Assembly: GCA_041653615.1 (NCBI GenBank)
Contig: JBAZEZ010000014.1
Coordinates: 1 to 44,409 of the forward strand
Direction of reading: 5' to 3'
Source of the DNA: JAHJUB01 sp041653615 [NCBI: Candidatus Ratteibacteria bacterium]
GTDB taxonomy: Bacteria; Ratteibacteria; UBA8468; MWAK01
DNA length: 44,409 nt
Part shown: piece by piece, positions 32,523 through 41,109 of the stretch
Layout of the letters: every line of letters starts with the position of its first letter
Numbering within the stretch: the first letter of the stretch is position 1
Notes under the pieces: generated by a model
Database searches by the model: none
What the model was told of the DNA's origin: nothing
What the model saw: the letters and a program-made list of their open reading frames with translations, nothing else
Made by a program: the position numbers and the translations under genes

Positions 32523-33968
32523 ATGAAAATTGAAATTGGGTTAGTTAGCTTGTTGACCTTAACGCTATTTTTGGCAACCCTGTCCTACGCTTCCTCCTTG
32601 GACGCAGAACTCCAGAAACTGAAACAGGCCGGGATTCCCACCACCATTGAAGAACTCAACCTCCCGGAAATCCCGGACAGCGAAAACGGGGCATTAGTGT
32701 ATAAAGAAGCATCCAAACTCGTAGGTGATCTTCTCCAGAAATACCGTAAGGAATTTGAGTATATGCCCTATAACGGCATAGCACCAGGGGGTTGGGATAA
32801 GACCCCGGAAGAATGGAAGGAAAAGATTGCCGATTTAATTCTTCACAACCCTGAATTTGCCAAGGTGTATCAACTTTTGGAAAAAGCAGCGGATATGGAA
32901 TGTCGATCTTATACAGAAAAAGGCGACAAAAAGGTGTTTGATAATCTTAATTTTTATGCTCAATTACGAAATGTTGCCCGTATGCTGGCCGAAAAGGCAA
33001 AGATAGAAGCAGATTATGGTGATTTCAATAAATCCTTAACAGCTTCTTTGGCTGGACTTAAAGTAGCAAAATCCCTATCAAACGAACCTTCCGTCGTAGC
33101 CCAACTTACCAGAATGGCGATAGATAGCATTGCCCTGGGTGAGCTGCAAAAGAATATTAATAAAAAAGAGGTAGAGCAGCCAGGACCGTATCTCCTTTTA
33201 GCTAAAGAGATGGAGGCAGAGAGAAGGCAAAATTTAAGCTATTTCGGACTGAGAAGTGAGTACCTGGGATCCTGGATACCCGCAAGTTCAAATTTCAGAA
33301 AAATAGCCGGAAGGTCTTTTGAGTTTACGGAGGAAGACAAAAAAGAGCTGGAAGAAAGATGGGGAAACGCTCCGAATTCCCCGGCAGACAGAATGATAGA
33401 AAACGAAAAAAAGTGGAGGAAAACTTACAAAGAAGTGTACCTTGCGAGCGGATGCAAAAACATTGATGATTTCCTGAAAGAACAGGAGTTGTTTTATCTT
33501 AAGACTTTAACCAAAACGCTTCCCTTGTTGCAAAAGCCATACTGGGAAACAAAAGAAGAACTGAAAAATATAGAGGTTGAGATAGAAAGGGCGCCCAAAG
33601 AAAAAGCGCTTCTAACCTACAACAGCAATTTTATTAGCGTGGCACGCACATACCTTCAGGAAACCCGGGTTGATGCCCTTTTAGGCGCCGCAGAACTCGG
33701 CCTTGCCAACCGCATCTACAGACAAAAGCACGGCAAGTTTGCCGATTTTCTCAACCAACTCACCCCGGAAATCCTCTCCATCCTTCCATTGGACCCATTT
33801 ACCGGCAAGAACTATATCTACCAGAAAAAGGACAAGGGGTTTATTGTTTACAGCGTTGCGGATAATCTGAAGGATGACGGAGGAATCCCCCAATTCAGCG
33901 AACAAGGAAAGAAGGGTGATTTTGACATTGTCTGGGAAGATAAAGGGTCCGGTTCTCCAAAACAATGA
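32523..33968 (+). CDS. Secreted stand-alone version of the permease ectodomain
   Basis: 481 residues from ATG 32523, preceded by GGAGG at 7-nt spacing. An in-frame TTG at 32511 overlaps the ribosome-binding site and is rejected. A signal peptide (about 1-24, ending ATLSYA) leads straight into the same domain found fused to the permeases: GIPTTIEELNLPEIPDSENG, ALVYKEA, MECRS, NKSLTASLAGLKVAKSLSNE and the tail LANRIYRQKHGKF...ILPLDPFTGKNYIYQKKDKG followed by DDGG. It contains no permease part. The same module is thus used both membrane-fused and exported. A central Lys/Glu-rich insert (about 255-330) is unlike the fused copies. Function is unknown. Confidence 0.8.
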   Translation: MKIEIGLVSLLTLTLFLATLSYASSLDAELQKLKQAGIPTTIEELNLPEIPDSENGALVYKEASKLVGDLLQKYRKEFEYMPYNGIAPGGWDKTPEEWKEKIADLILHNPEFAKVYQLLEKAADMECRSYTEKGDKKVFDNLNFYAQLRNVARMLAEKAKIEADYGDFNKSLTASLAGLKVAKSLSNEPSVVAQLTRMAIDSIALGELQKNINKKEVEQPGPYLLLAKEMEAERRQNLSYFGLRSEYLGSWIPASSNFRKIAGRSFEFTEEDKKELEERWGNAPNSPADRMIENEKKWRKTYKEVYLASGCKNIDDFLKEQELFYLKTLTKTLPLLQKPYWETKEELKNIEVEIERAPKEKALLTYNSNFISVARTYLQETRVDALLGAAELGLANRIYRQKHGKFADFLNQLTPEILSILPLDPFTGKNYIYQKKDKGFIVYSVADNLKDDGGIPQFSEQGKKGDFDIVWEDKGSGSPKQ

Positions 33969-33969
33969 T

Positions 33970-34209
33970 ATGGAAAATAAACCTGTGATATTGGAATTAT
34001 TTTCCGATGAAACAGAAGCTGTTGTCGTCAAGGGTTTTCTGGAAACCTGCGGTATAGCAACCTATGTTTTTAACGATAACCCTTTCCCCCGCATCGTTCG
34101 AGGGTCCGCTACGGCCGACTTTGCTCCGGTAAAATTAATGGTGAACTCATCCGAATTTAAGAAAGCACAAGAATTGCTCAGAAGGAAAAAAGATGAAAAA
34201 GATTATTAA
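33970..34209 (+). CDS. DUF2007-like small protein
   Basis: 79 residues from ATG 33970, 1 nt after the stop of the previous gene, so probably translated by re-initiation. The pattern PVILELFSDETEAVVVKGFL, ETCGIATYVFND, then VKLMVNSSEFKKAQELL fits DUF2007, a small alpha/beta domain annotated as a putative signal-transducing protein that folds like a PII or ferredoxin unit. It is cytoplasmic. Its last 17 nt overlap the next gene. Confidence 0.7.
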   Translation: MENKPVILELFSDETEAVVVKGFLETCGIATYVFNDNPFPRIVRGSATADFAPVKLMVNSSEFKKAQELLRRKKDEKDY

Positions 34210-35104
34210 TTGTTTCGGGTTAAGCGTAGTATTGGGAATGCTTCTGTTTTCAACCTCCTGGGCTGAAGAACCAAAAGAAACAACAACGAAGGATGGAGTC
34301 CACCTTGTCTGGCAACATACCGGAGAAAGGGTTGCTTACTGGGCTTATCGTATTAAATCTTCTGAAAGCGGCATTTTTGAACTGTACTGGGTTTGTAATG
34401 GTTTAAAAAATGACAGCGAAAGAAACAGCACTACGTATATCGTGAATGTAGTTCCAAATAGACCTGTGGAAGATACGGCCAATGTAATTATAGAGGAAAT
34501 ACCTTGGGAAAATAACCAGAGGGCGGTTTTGGCTACGATAGATTGGACAAATTGGAAAAAAGAAGGAACACGGGAAACCTATGCCGGAGAATCTTCCCAA
34601 ACAGCCCTGACGCTGGAACCCGTGAAGAATATCTTCGTATTTCAAAATTGGCTATCAGGTGGTTTCAACAAACTACCTGCCGATCAGCCATTTAAGTTGC
34701 TTACTCTCAATCCTAAAACAGACAACGAAAAAAAACCGGAAATCTGGGAATTGTATGGCCATTGGCTATCCCAAGATGAGCTTGTTAAAGAATTCAGGGA
34801 AACAAAGAGTGCCCGTTCTTTATTTTGGCTCCTTGCAAATGCAGTAAGAGACGGTATGAAACGTGAAGATGTCGTCAGACTTTTAGGTCCGGGCACAAAT
34901 CCTGATGAAAAGCTCGAGAAAGCATTCCGCGTGGCATGTGAAAAACAAGGTTTATCTTTACAGAAAGACGATGTATTTGTGATGTACAACGCAGTTTGGA
35001 CGGGCGCATCCTTACAATTTCGCGATGGGGTTCTTATAAATCACAAACCGGAAGAATATGCCAACCCTCGGCAATCGTGGACGATAAGTGTTCCTAAGAA
35101 ATGA
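34193..35104 (+). CDS. Exported protein of unknown function
   Basis: 303 residues with a signal peptide (about 1-24; ...LLFSTSWAEE) preceded by AAGGA. The mature part has beta-rich segments (DGVHLVWQHTGERVAYWAYR, ESGIFELYWVCNGLKN), a helical stretch SLFWLLANAVRDGMKREDVV followed by RLLGPGT, and a short C-terminal sheet. The phrase 'G-M-x-x-E-D-V-x-x-L-L-G-x-G' resembles the SmpA/BamE-type helix motif found in small lipoprotein domains, although no lipobox Cys is present. The signal-peptide region is almost the same as that of the gene at 35159, at both DNA and protein level. Confidence 0.65.
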   Translation: MKKIINCFGLSVVLGMLLFSTSWAEEPKETTTKDGVHLVWQHTGERVAYWAYRIKSSESGIFELYWVCNGLKNDSERNSTTYIVNVVPNRPVEDTANVIIEEIPWENNQRAVLATIDWTNWKKEGTRETYAGESSQTALTLEPVKNIFVFQNWLSGGFNKLPADQPFKLLTLNPKTDNEKKPEIWELYGHWLSQDELVKEFRETKSARSLFWLLANAVRDGMKREDVVRLLGPGTNPDEKLEKAFRVACEKQGLSLQKDDVFVMYNAVWTGASLQFRDGVLINHKPEEYANPRQSWTISVPKK

Positions 35105-35158
35105 TTGTTGGCGTGAGGAAACGAATAACCGGGTAACTTCAAGAAACGGAGGGAAAAG

Positions 35159-35806
35159 ATGAAAAAGATTCTTGGTTGTTTCGGGTTGAGTGCAGTATTG
35201 GTAATAATTCTGTTTTCAAACGCTTGGGCTGAAGAACCACCAAAAAAAGAAATTCTCGTAGAAGTACTTGCTATCGAAATGTCACAGAACGTTCTGAATG
35301 AATTTGTTTCTCCCGGTTCTTCGGAAACCAAGGGCTTTATTCCACCAGACAGGATAGACGCCGTTAAACTTGTTCAATCTTTCTCATCCCTGTTAAATGA
35401 TAAAAAAGTCTCTTTAGCGCAAAATCCACGTATAACAGCTTATGACGGCACAAAGACCACTTTTGAAACAACCGAGCCGGTTTTTTATCTGGAAAAGATA
35501 GACAAAGATACGTTTAAATTAAAGAAACTAACCGGAAAGGAAGGCGCAGGAACTTTTCTTGAAGCAACCCCCACCATAACCAAAGATGGACAAATTAACG
35601 TAGAGTATAAATTAACTATCCAAAAAGTACAGAAGAGGGCGCCAATCGAAGGAATTGAAGGTCTTGATGTCGGCTTTCCACTTTTAGGTGTCCGCAGTGC
35701 TTCTTCGAATCTAACTCTTAACGAAGGTCAACCAAAGGTTGCAGGTATGTCTCAAGGCGGTGGTCAATGTTTTCTGGTTATTCTTACCGCTAAAATAAAT
35801 AAATAA
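35159..35806 (+). CDS. Exported protein with secretin-like domain
   Basis: 215 residues. A signal peptide (about 1-24; LFSNAWAEE) leads to a body that follows the secretin/'N-domain to barrel' pattern: EILVEVLAIEMSQNVLNEF, LNDKKVSLAQNPRITAYDGT, EPVFYLEKI, then GTFLEATPTITKDGQINVEY and SASSNLTLNEGQPKVAGM. In type II/III secretins the last segments form the conserved C-terminal beta domain. Here they stand alone without N-domains and are too short to make a channel. I infer a periplasmic protein using a secretin fold, of unknown function. The ribosome-binding site is CGGAGGG. Confidence 0.65.
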   Translation: MKKILGCFGLSAVLVIILFSNAWAEEPPKKEILVEVLAIEMSQNVLNEFVSPGSSETKGFIPPDRIDAVKLVQSFSSLLNDKKVSLAQNPRITAYDGTKTTFETTEPVFYLEKIDKDTFKLKKLTGKEGAGTFLEATPTITKDGQINVEYKLTIQKVQKRAPIEGIEGLDVGFPLLGVRSASSNLTLNEGQPKVAGMSQGGGQCFLVILTAKINK

Positions 35807-35886
35807 CCCATGGTGTCACTGCGACACTTTGGTAGTGCCATAGTATGCACATAAAAAAGGAAGGTGATTTCAAACCGGAGGCCCCC

Positions 35887-36558
35887 ATGAATAAACCTTT
35901 TATTAAAATACTTACGGGAATAGTTTTGTTGATTTCGACGACAATTCTGGTTTGTAATTCAGCTAATCCAGAAGAACCTACAGGAAAGGAAATCTCTGTT
36001 GTTTTAGATCCCGTCTTTGGTGGAACGGAAACCGGAGCCGTTGGGTCCTATAAATTAGCGGAAAAGGAAGTCGTGCTTGACGTTGCCTTAAGGGTAAAGG
36101 ATTATATTGAAAAAAACAACACGGGCATAAAGATATATCTCACCCGAACTAAAGATGAATCCGTATCGCAAAAGGAACGAGAAAAGTTCATTCAATCTCA
36201 CAGTTCTGCGCTGGTTGTTGGATTGCGAATGAATTCTTCTGCCAAAAAAGATGCAAGTGGATTTTCCGTTCGTTATGATAGGAAGAGCAAGGAAAGTAAA
36301 AAACTCGCCGAAATTATCTCGGCGGAAATATCCGATAGATTCATTAAGGGCTTGGTTCCAAATGAGGGTATAAAACCCGCTGAGATTTACAAAAACATTC
36401 AAGTCTCTACTGTGGAAGTATTCCTTGGCTATATTACCAATCCGAACATTGAGGCCAATTTCAGACAACCGGGAGTTAAAGAAGCGTTTGCCGAGAGCAT
36501 TGGTAGGGCAATTGCGCAGTATTTGGATGGAGGAAGAGATGGCAAGAAGAATAATTAA
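35887..36558 (+). CDS. Amidase_3-fold pseudoenzyme, exported
   Basis: 223 residues from ATG 35887 (CGGAGG 5 nt upstream); a possible earlier ATG at 35845 adds 14 residues before the hydrophobic signal. After the signal peptide, the fold of N-acetylmuramoyl-L-alanine amidase (Amidase_3) is recognisable throughout: ISVVLDPVFGGTETGAVGSY, LDVALRVKDYIE, IYLTRTKDESVSQKERE, LVVGLRMNSSAKKDASGFSV, LGYITNPNIEANF. Key residues are lost. The first zinc His of DPGHGG is Phe, the His of 'SIHANA' is Arg (GLRMNSS), and the catalytic Glu of 'VELGFI' is Phe (VEVFLGYI). The remaining zinc-binding Glu is still there. It should bind rather than cleave peptidoglycan. Confidence 0.75.
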   Translation: MNKPFIKILTGIVLLISTTILVCNSANPEEPTGKEISVVLDPVFGGTETGAVGSYKLAEKEVVLDVALRVKDYIEKNNTGIKIYLTRTKDESVSQKEREKFIQSHSSALVVGLRMNSSAKKDASGFSVRYDRKSKESKKLAEIISAEISDRFIKGLVPNEGIKPAEIYKNIQVSTVEVFLGYITNPNIEANFRQPGVKEAFAESIGRAIAQYLDGGRDGKKNN

Positions 36559-38287
36559 GATAGCAGCAAAGTCATTTTTGATATGGGTGTGTTTTTTTAT
36601 GGCCGTCTGGGTACAGGCAGATGAAATAGAGACCATTAAAAACGGACACAACTCCTACTGGTCAAATATCAAAGATGGTAAAGGAAGTTGCGCGGTACTA
36701 AGACAAAATTTCTCACCGAATAATCCCGCGGTTCCTCAGAGCGAAATAAAAGATAGCTTTGAATGGGTATTTGCGGGTCCAAAAATAAGATGCAAGAAAA
36801 TGAATGTTTCGATGACAATCAACGGACAAAAAGCCTGGTCTGCTCGTGAAGAATCTGTCACTGAAATCTATTTTGACGGGCAGGGAATTACTGCTGGCGG
36901 AGGAAAAACCTTTGTTTTGCGTAAACCAACTTATTCGGATTTCGGCATAACCAACGAATGGGACCCACGGCTTGTGGTTACCGGAAGTACAAGGTCAGGT
37001 GAATCCTGGGAACCAGTTACTTTCTGGGATTTCCAGGGAAAGGGAAATTACAGCGTTATTGGGAAAGAAAAGATTAACGGCTATGAATGCTATGTGCTGG
37101 AGACGACCATAGAGAAAGACTTAGAGAAAAATGGAGGAATGATTCGTCGCAACTGGTTTGACATTGAGCGCAATTACTGTCTTGTCAGAAGTGAGATATG
37201 GTTCTCTGTTGGTAAAGACCAGGTTATTCCAAAAGGCCAGGAATGGACAAAGGATGTAGGGAAGTATTTATCAAGCCGTACCGATATAGAACTCAAGAAA
37301 TACGGAAAGGAATTGTGGGGTCCCAAGAAATACGAATGGGTTCAGTACGCCCCAGATTCAAAAACCAAGACTTTTTATGTTCTTAACAAGACAACGAAGA
37401 TTTATGACGAAGTCTGTGCATACAATCTGGGGCTTACCGAAAACGAATTGAAAATTTCAATACCTCCGGATGCCACTATCTTTGACGCATCAAAATATCC
37501 AACCGATTATGTGAAGCCGAAAGTAAGCATTGAATTTCGGACGACCAAAAACATCTCTTCGCCCAATTTCACGCCAGTCAACACTCCTGATACAAACGAA
37601 AAAGTCTATATTTCAGACAAGGCGGAGATGACAGAAGCGGACATTATAGATCATACGCGCACGCTCCTGCGGAAGATGGGACTGGCGGCGGTCTTTGCCA
37701 AGCCCAATCTTTCCAGACCAAAACCGGAATACAAGATATACCCGTACCTGCTTTCCGGCATGGCGATAACCCGGCCCAACCAGGTCTGGAGCGCCGATAT
37801 TACCTACATCCGGCTGGATTACGGTTTCGCTTATCTGGTGGCGGTGCTGGACTGGTACAGCCGTTACGTTCTTTCCTGGCGGCTATCCAACACCCTGGAC
37901 GCTTTATTCTGCGTGGAAGCCCTGAAAGAATCTCTTGTCCTCTACGGACAGCCGGAGATATTCAACACCGATCAGGGCAGCCAGTTCACCGGCCGGGAAT
38001 TCACCGGCACCCTGGCGCAACACAGTATTACCATCAGTATGGACGGCAAAGGCAGGGCGTTTGATAATATCTTTGTGGAAAGGCTCTGGCGGACGGTTAA
38101 ATACGAAAATGTTTATCTTTACGGCTACCAGAACATACCGGAAGCAAGAGAAGGATTAAGAAGATATTTCGAGTTTTACAACCGGGAGCGGTTTCATCAG
38201 CGGCTGGATTACAAAACTCCCTGGCAGGTGTATTCAGAAAAAGAAGCGGCGCGGATGGACATAAACAAGCAATGTCCATCACCCTAA
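36539..38287 (+). pseudogene. Exported SecD-head-type protein, truncated and fused in frame to a transposase
   Basis: The open frame of 582 residues is a chimera. ATG 36539 has GGAGG 5 nt upstream and overlaps the previous gene by 20 nt. Residues 1-~371 are host: a signal peptide (IIKIAAKSFLIWVCFFMAVW), a large beta-rich periplasmic region (VFAGPKIRCKKMNVSMTING, FDIERNYCLVRSEIWFS) and the start of a SecD first-head-like domain (EKVYISDKAEMTEADIID). From about residue 374 it is an IS3-family OrfB (LLRKMGLAAVFAKPNLSRPK). The missing host C-terminus is found past the IS at 38333-38583. The gene is therefore interrupted. A fusion protein may still be made, but it would lack the end of the SecD-like domain. 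Confidence 0.8.
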
Positions 38288-38329
38288 AAACATGAGAGAA
38301 GTGGTCTTGACAAACCCGACCCCTTTACA
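37654..38329 (+). mobile_element. 5'-truncated IS3-family element (OrfB catalytic domain)
   Basis: The encoded segment is an IS3-type OrfB integrase core with all three DDE residues visible: D in WSADITYIR, D in IFNTDQGSQFT, E in FVERLWRTVKYE. The C-terminal YFEFYNRERFHQRLDYKTPW is typical of the IS2/IS150-like branch. OrfA, the left end and the N-terminal HTH of OrfB are absent. The right end appears to be ...CCCGACCCCTTTACA at 38329. The boundaries come from where host sequence stops and resumes, so they are uncertain by a few bases. It is not autonomous. Confidence 0.8.
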
Positions 38330-38332
38330 TCA

Positions 38333-38583
38333 AGGGTATTAAAGTAGACTTTTCAATGCAGGGGTTTCCACAACTTACGATATTATTCACGGATGAAGGC
38401 ACAAAGAAATTGGCCGAAGTGACTCAAAATCACCTTAACGAACGGGTCGCTCTTTTTATAGACGGTAAATTGTTTAACCTTCCGGTTGTTAAAGAAAAGA
38501 TTCCTCACGGAACCAGCTTGACAGTGTCAGGCAGGTTTACGGAAGCGGAAATCAAGCGAATTATTGGGGAAGAGGTTAAGTGA
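38333..38583 (+). pseudogene. C-terminal fragment of the interrupted SecD-head-type protein
   Basis: In the frame of ATG 38356, starting just after the IS end: KGIKVDFSMQGFPQLTILFT, then DEGTKKLAEVTQNHLNERVA, LFIDGKLFNLPVVKEKI and a terminal SLTVSGRFTEAEIKRIIGEE. This matches the rest of the first periplasmic head domain of SecD (F.F..EG..K.AE.T..N...R.A...DGK......), continuing the domain cut at 37653. The internal ATG (38356) has no Shine-Dalgarno, so it is probably untranslated. Confidence 0.75.
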
Positions 38584-38634
38584 TTGTTGTGGCAAGAATG
38601 AAGATATTTAGTTTAGTAACCCTCAGACAGAATT

Positions 38635-38687
38635 ACAATCGCCAACTAATCGCCACACAATAGCCACAATCGCCAACTAATCGCCAC
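38635..38687. repeat. Tandem copies of a 22-bp sequence
   Basis: ACAATCGCCAACTAATCGCCAC occurs at 38635-38656 and 38666-38687, identical, with a shorter related ATCGCCA motif in between and after (AATAGCCAC, ATTCGCCAATC). Period is 31 bp. It lies 11 bp past the 3' end of the minus-strand DUF4062 gene. The spacing is too short and the number of units too low for a CRISPR array. Confidence 0.65.
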
Positions 38688-38698
38688 TCATTCGCCAA

Positions 38699-40162
38699 TC
38701 AAGAACCGGATGAGAGAATATAACTAGAACTACGACCTCTGCCCTGGGTTTTAAAAATCTTCTTTTTTACAATCAAATCTAGATCGCGTCTAGCACCTTC
38801 ATCAGAAACATCGTTTAAGCGCCTATATTCCCTGTTAGTTATACGCCCCTTATCTTTAACGTATTTAATGGCCTTTACCTGTCGTTCATTAAGTCCCATT
38901 CTATTTAAAACTTCTTCAGTAAAAGCGTCCATTGGCAGTATTGTTCTGAACTCTACGTTCCTGATCAGAACAAATTCCGGTTCCGGTACGCTTTGCATCT
39001 TGCACTGTTTGATCATTTCCAGGGTCCCGGACCCAACTCGTTGAATATAATCCGCAAGGTAAAGAGCGTTAGCCAAAAGAGGATTTGCCGGGAAAGAAGT
39101 GTGTGGTTTTCTGAGATCCTCAACGCTTAACTCTGAAGGAAGACTCCCGGAATTCCACACCTCAACCCGATCTGTAAAGACCATTACCTGAATACCGGAG
39201 GTGGTATTGTAATTCCGGTGGGCGACAGCGTTGACGATGGCTTCTTGAATTGCAAAAACAGGGATTTCAAAAGGTCTTTTGAATTGAGGCGTATGTTCTT
39301 GCTGGATAATTGCCTGTTTGATAATGCCCAACACAAACTCGACCGACTTATCCACCTGTTCAAAAAGATTACCGGTATAAACCTTATATGACAGGAATGG
39401 TTTAGAAACCTCGGTTCCGGGCAAATGAAGACATTTGACTTCTGCTTGCAGGAAAAACCTGTGCGGATCCTTACCGAAAAGCAAAATAGCGGCGTTTGTC
39501 AGTTTATCGTCTCTAAGTAAGTTAAGGTGAATTAATACGTCCTTCACCGAAGCCTCGATGCTTAGAGGAAATTTACGAGATTCCCGGGCAATACGTAAAA
39601 ACCATTTAACTTTATCCTCGTCAATATCTCCAAAAGTTGCGTCTGTGCAAATCCGCTCATCAAAAGCGCCGCGACCAACAATTCCTTTTTCTTTCAAGAA
39701 ATCAATGAGGCTTGCATAGACTAAGCGTGTAAGTCCGACGGTATCGGTAAATCGTTTGTAACTAAATCCCTGCTTTGAATCACGTATCTCCTTAATCAAA
39801 TTTTGGATTCCTTCTTCGCGCGTTTTGTCATTGGTGCCGTTTTTGCCCTTGATATAAATCAATATATTTTTGTGCGTGGTTTTAGCTTCCCGGAATTCGG
39901 CCTCAGTTGGAGATGTCTTACCCTTACTTGCCCCACCATACTGCTGGCCAAGGACGCCAATGTAGATGTCGCTTTTTCTAACTTCTTCAAGGTAGGCCGC
40001 TTCAGCTGCCCTGCTTTTTGCAGGCGCATCCTCAAACAAAAAAATATCAAAATACTCCACCAGAAGAACATCGTCAAGAATAAATTTCTTGATTGTCCGG
40101 CGTTCTTCTTTTAGTTCCTTCTGGACTCCGCTAATAAATATTTTGTATTTTCGGATACTCAT
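38699..40162 (-). CDS. DUF4062-ATPase-winged helix protein
   Basis: 487 residues. The N-terminal ~120 residues are a DUF4062 domain, related to TIR folds (YKIFISGVQKELKEERRTIK, SDIYIGVLGQQYGG, SPTEAEFREA). The middle (about 165-400) resembles Schlafen/AlbA-type ATP-binding regulators with a GHKL-like C-terminal ATPase part (AIQEAIVNAVAHRNY...IQVMVFTDRVEVWNSGSLPS). A winged helix closes the protein (MGLNERQVKAIKYVKDKGRI, TNREYRRLNDVSDEGARRDL). Proteins of this build are scattered in accessory DNA and are often suspected defence or stress regulators, though no activity is proven here. It is a single gene without neighbours of related function; a weak GGGGCTGAG lies before the ATG. Confidence 0.85.
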   Translation of the reverse strand: MSIRKYKIFISGVQKELKEERRTIKKFILDDVLLVEYFDIFLFEDAPAKSRAAEAAYLEEVRKSDIYIGVLGQQYGGASKGKTSPTEAEFREAKTTHKNILIYIKGKNGTNDKTREEGIQNLIKEIRDSKQGFSYKRFTDTVGLTRLVYASLIDFLKEKGIVGRGAFDERICTDATFGDIDEDKVKWFLRIARESRKFPLSIEASVKDVLIHLNLLRDDKLTNAAILLFGKDPHRFFLQAEVKCLHLPGTEVSKPFLSYKVYTGNLFEQVDKSVEFVLGIIKQAIIQQEHTPQFKRPFEIPVFAIQEAIVNAVAHRNYNTTSGIQVMVFTDRVEVWNSGSLPSELSVEDLRKPHTSFPANPLLANALYLADYIQRVGSGTLEMIKQCKMQSVPEPEFVLIRNVEFRTILPMDAFTEEVLNRMGLNERQVKAIKYVKDKGRITNREYRRLNDVSDEGARRDLDLIVKKKIFKTQGRGRSSSYILSSGS

Positions 40163-40685
40163 CTCAGCCCCAATAGTCGGTTTTCATTGTTTTTGGAAAA
40201 TGCACATTTTTTGAGGTTCTCTTATGTCTGAATGTAGGATCTCGAATCATTATATCCCATATTTTCCAAGAGATTCAAGCCTCGTTTTGACTTCCCCTGA
40301 ACACTTATCGAATACAAAAAGGTGAATTACCTCCCCACTCCCGTCGTGGAGATGGCTATCTTGACCCCCAGAAGCGTTCACCAGACGACTTTGTGACCAG
40401 ACCCATAGTCCACACCTCGATGGTAAAAGTGGGCTGTGTATGTTTGTATCAGAATCCTGTGATTCCCGAATCAACCCCTAAGGTCTCCAAAACAACCGAA
40501 AACTTTTTCAACCGGCGTTTGGCTGGATGAAAAATCTCCCGAATCCAGAAAAATTCTTCGGCACTCACTGTTTCTGAGGTTTACTACGTAAAAGAAAAGG
40601 TGCCTCCGGAAGAGTCCCCTCGTTTCTCAAGAGCGTTTCTCCTTACTCTCCCAACGACCGAGCTAACATTCCGGATAGGTTTTCA

Positions 40686-40797
40686 CTATATTATAATGCA
40701 ATGTAGTCAGAAGGTGCTGTTTTGCCGGCATCGGTGTTGCCCTTGGGCATTTTTTGCGGTATATTGACTGGAACCCCAAGCTGGGTAATAGATTCTT
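40686..40797 (+). repeat. 112-bp repeat, copy A (possible small RNA)
   Basis: Starts CTATATTATAATGCAATG and ends AATAGATTCTT. It aligns without gaps to copy B with 94 of 112 identical by my count. It contains TATAAT (40692-40697) and, about 40 bp later, the hairpin TGCCC-TT-GGGCA followed by TTTTTT, the form of an intrinsic terminator. A -35 box is not convincing (TTCCGG). Confidence 0.6.
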
Positions 40798-41109
40798 GCA
40801 TATAACCGCCTTGATTTATAGGAACACCTAACAAGGGTTTTCAGCCTACGACTTACAGCACCCGCTCGACTTTTTTGTTTTGCCGCGAATTTGAATCACT
40901 CCGAAAATGGATACTTCATAATCAAAACCCCCTGTCACAATCCAATCTGAACGAAAACTCCTGCTTCCAGATAAAAAACTTCGACGGTATCTCTTCTCAC
41001 CCGTCTACTACGTAGGGGTTTTCGGTATGCAGGGAGTTCTTTGTCGCGTCTTTTTGGCCGGAAAGCCTTGACTGGCTTGAGGGGAGTTCGTTTTCTGAAA
41101 ACGGGCTGC

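Noticed and set aside
37651-38332. 3-bp target duplication (TCA) flanking the partial IS3
   Set aside because: TCA occurs on both sides, but the left IS end is missing and joining the host at TCA gives an immediate stop, so the junction cannot be a simple insertion. The match is probably chance.
38635-38698. CRISPR array
   Set aside because: There are only two 22-bp units with a 9-bp spacing, no unique spacers of normal length and no cas genes.
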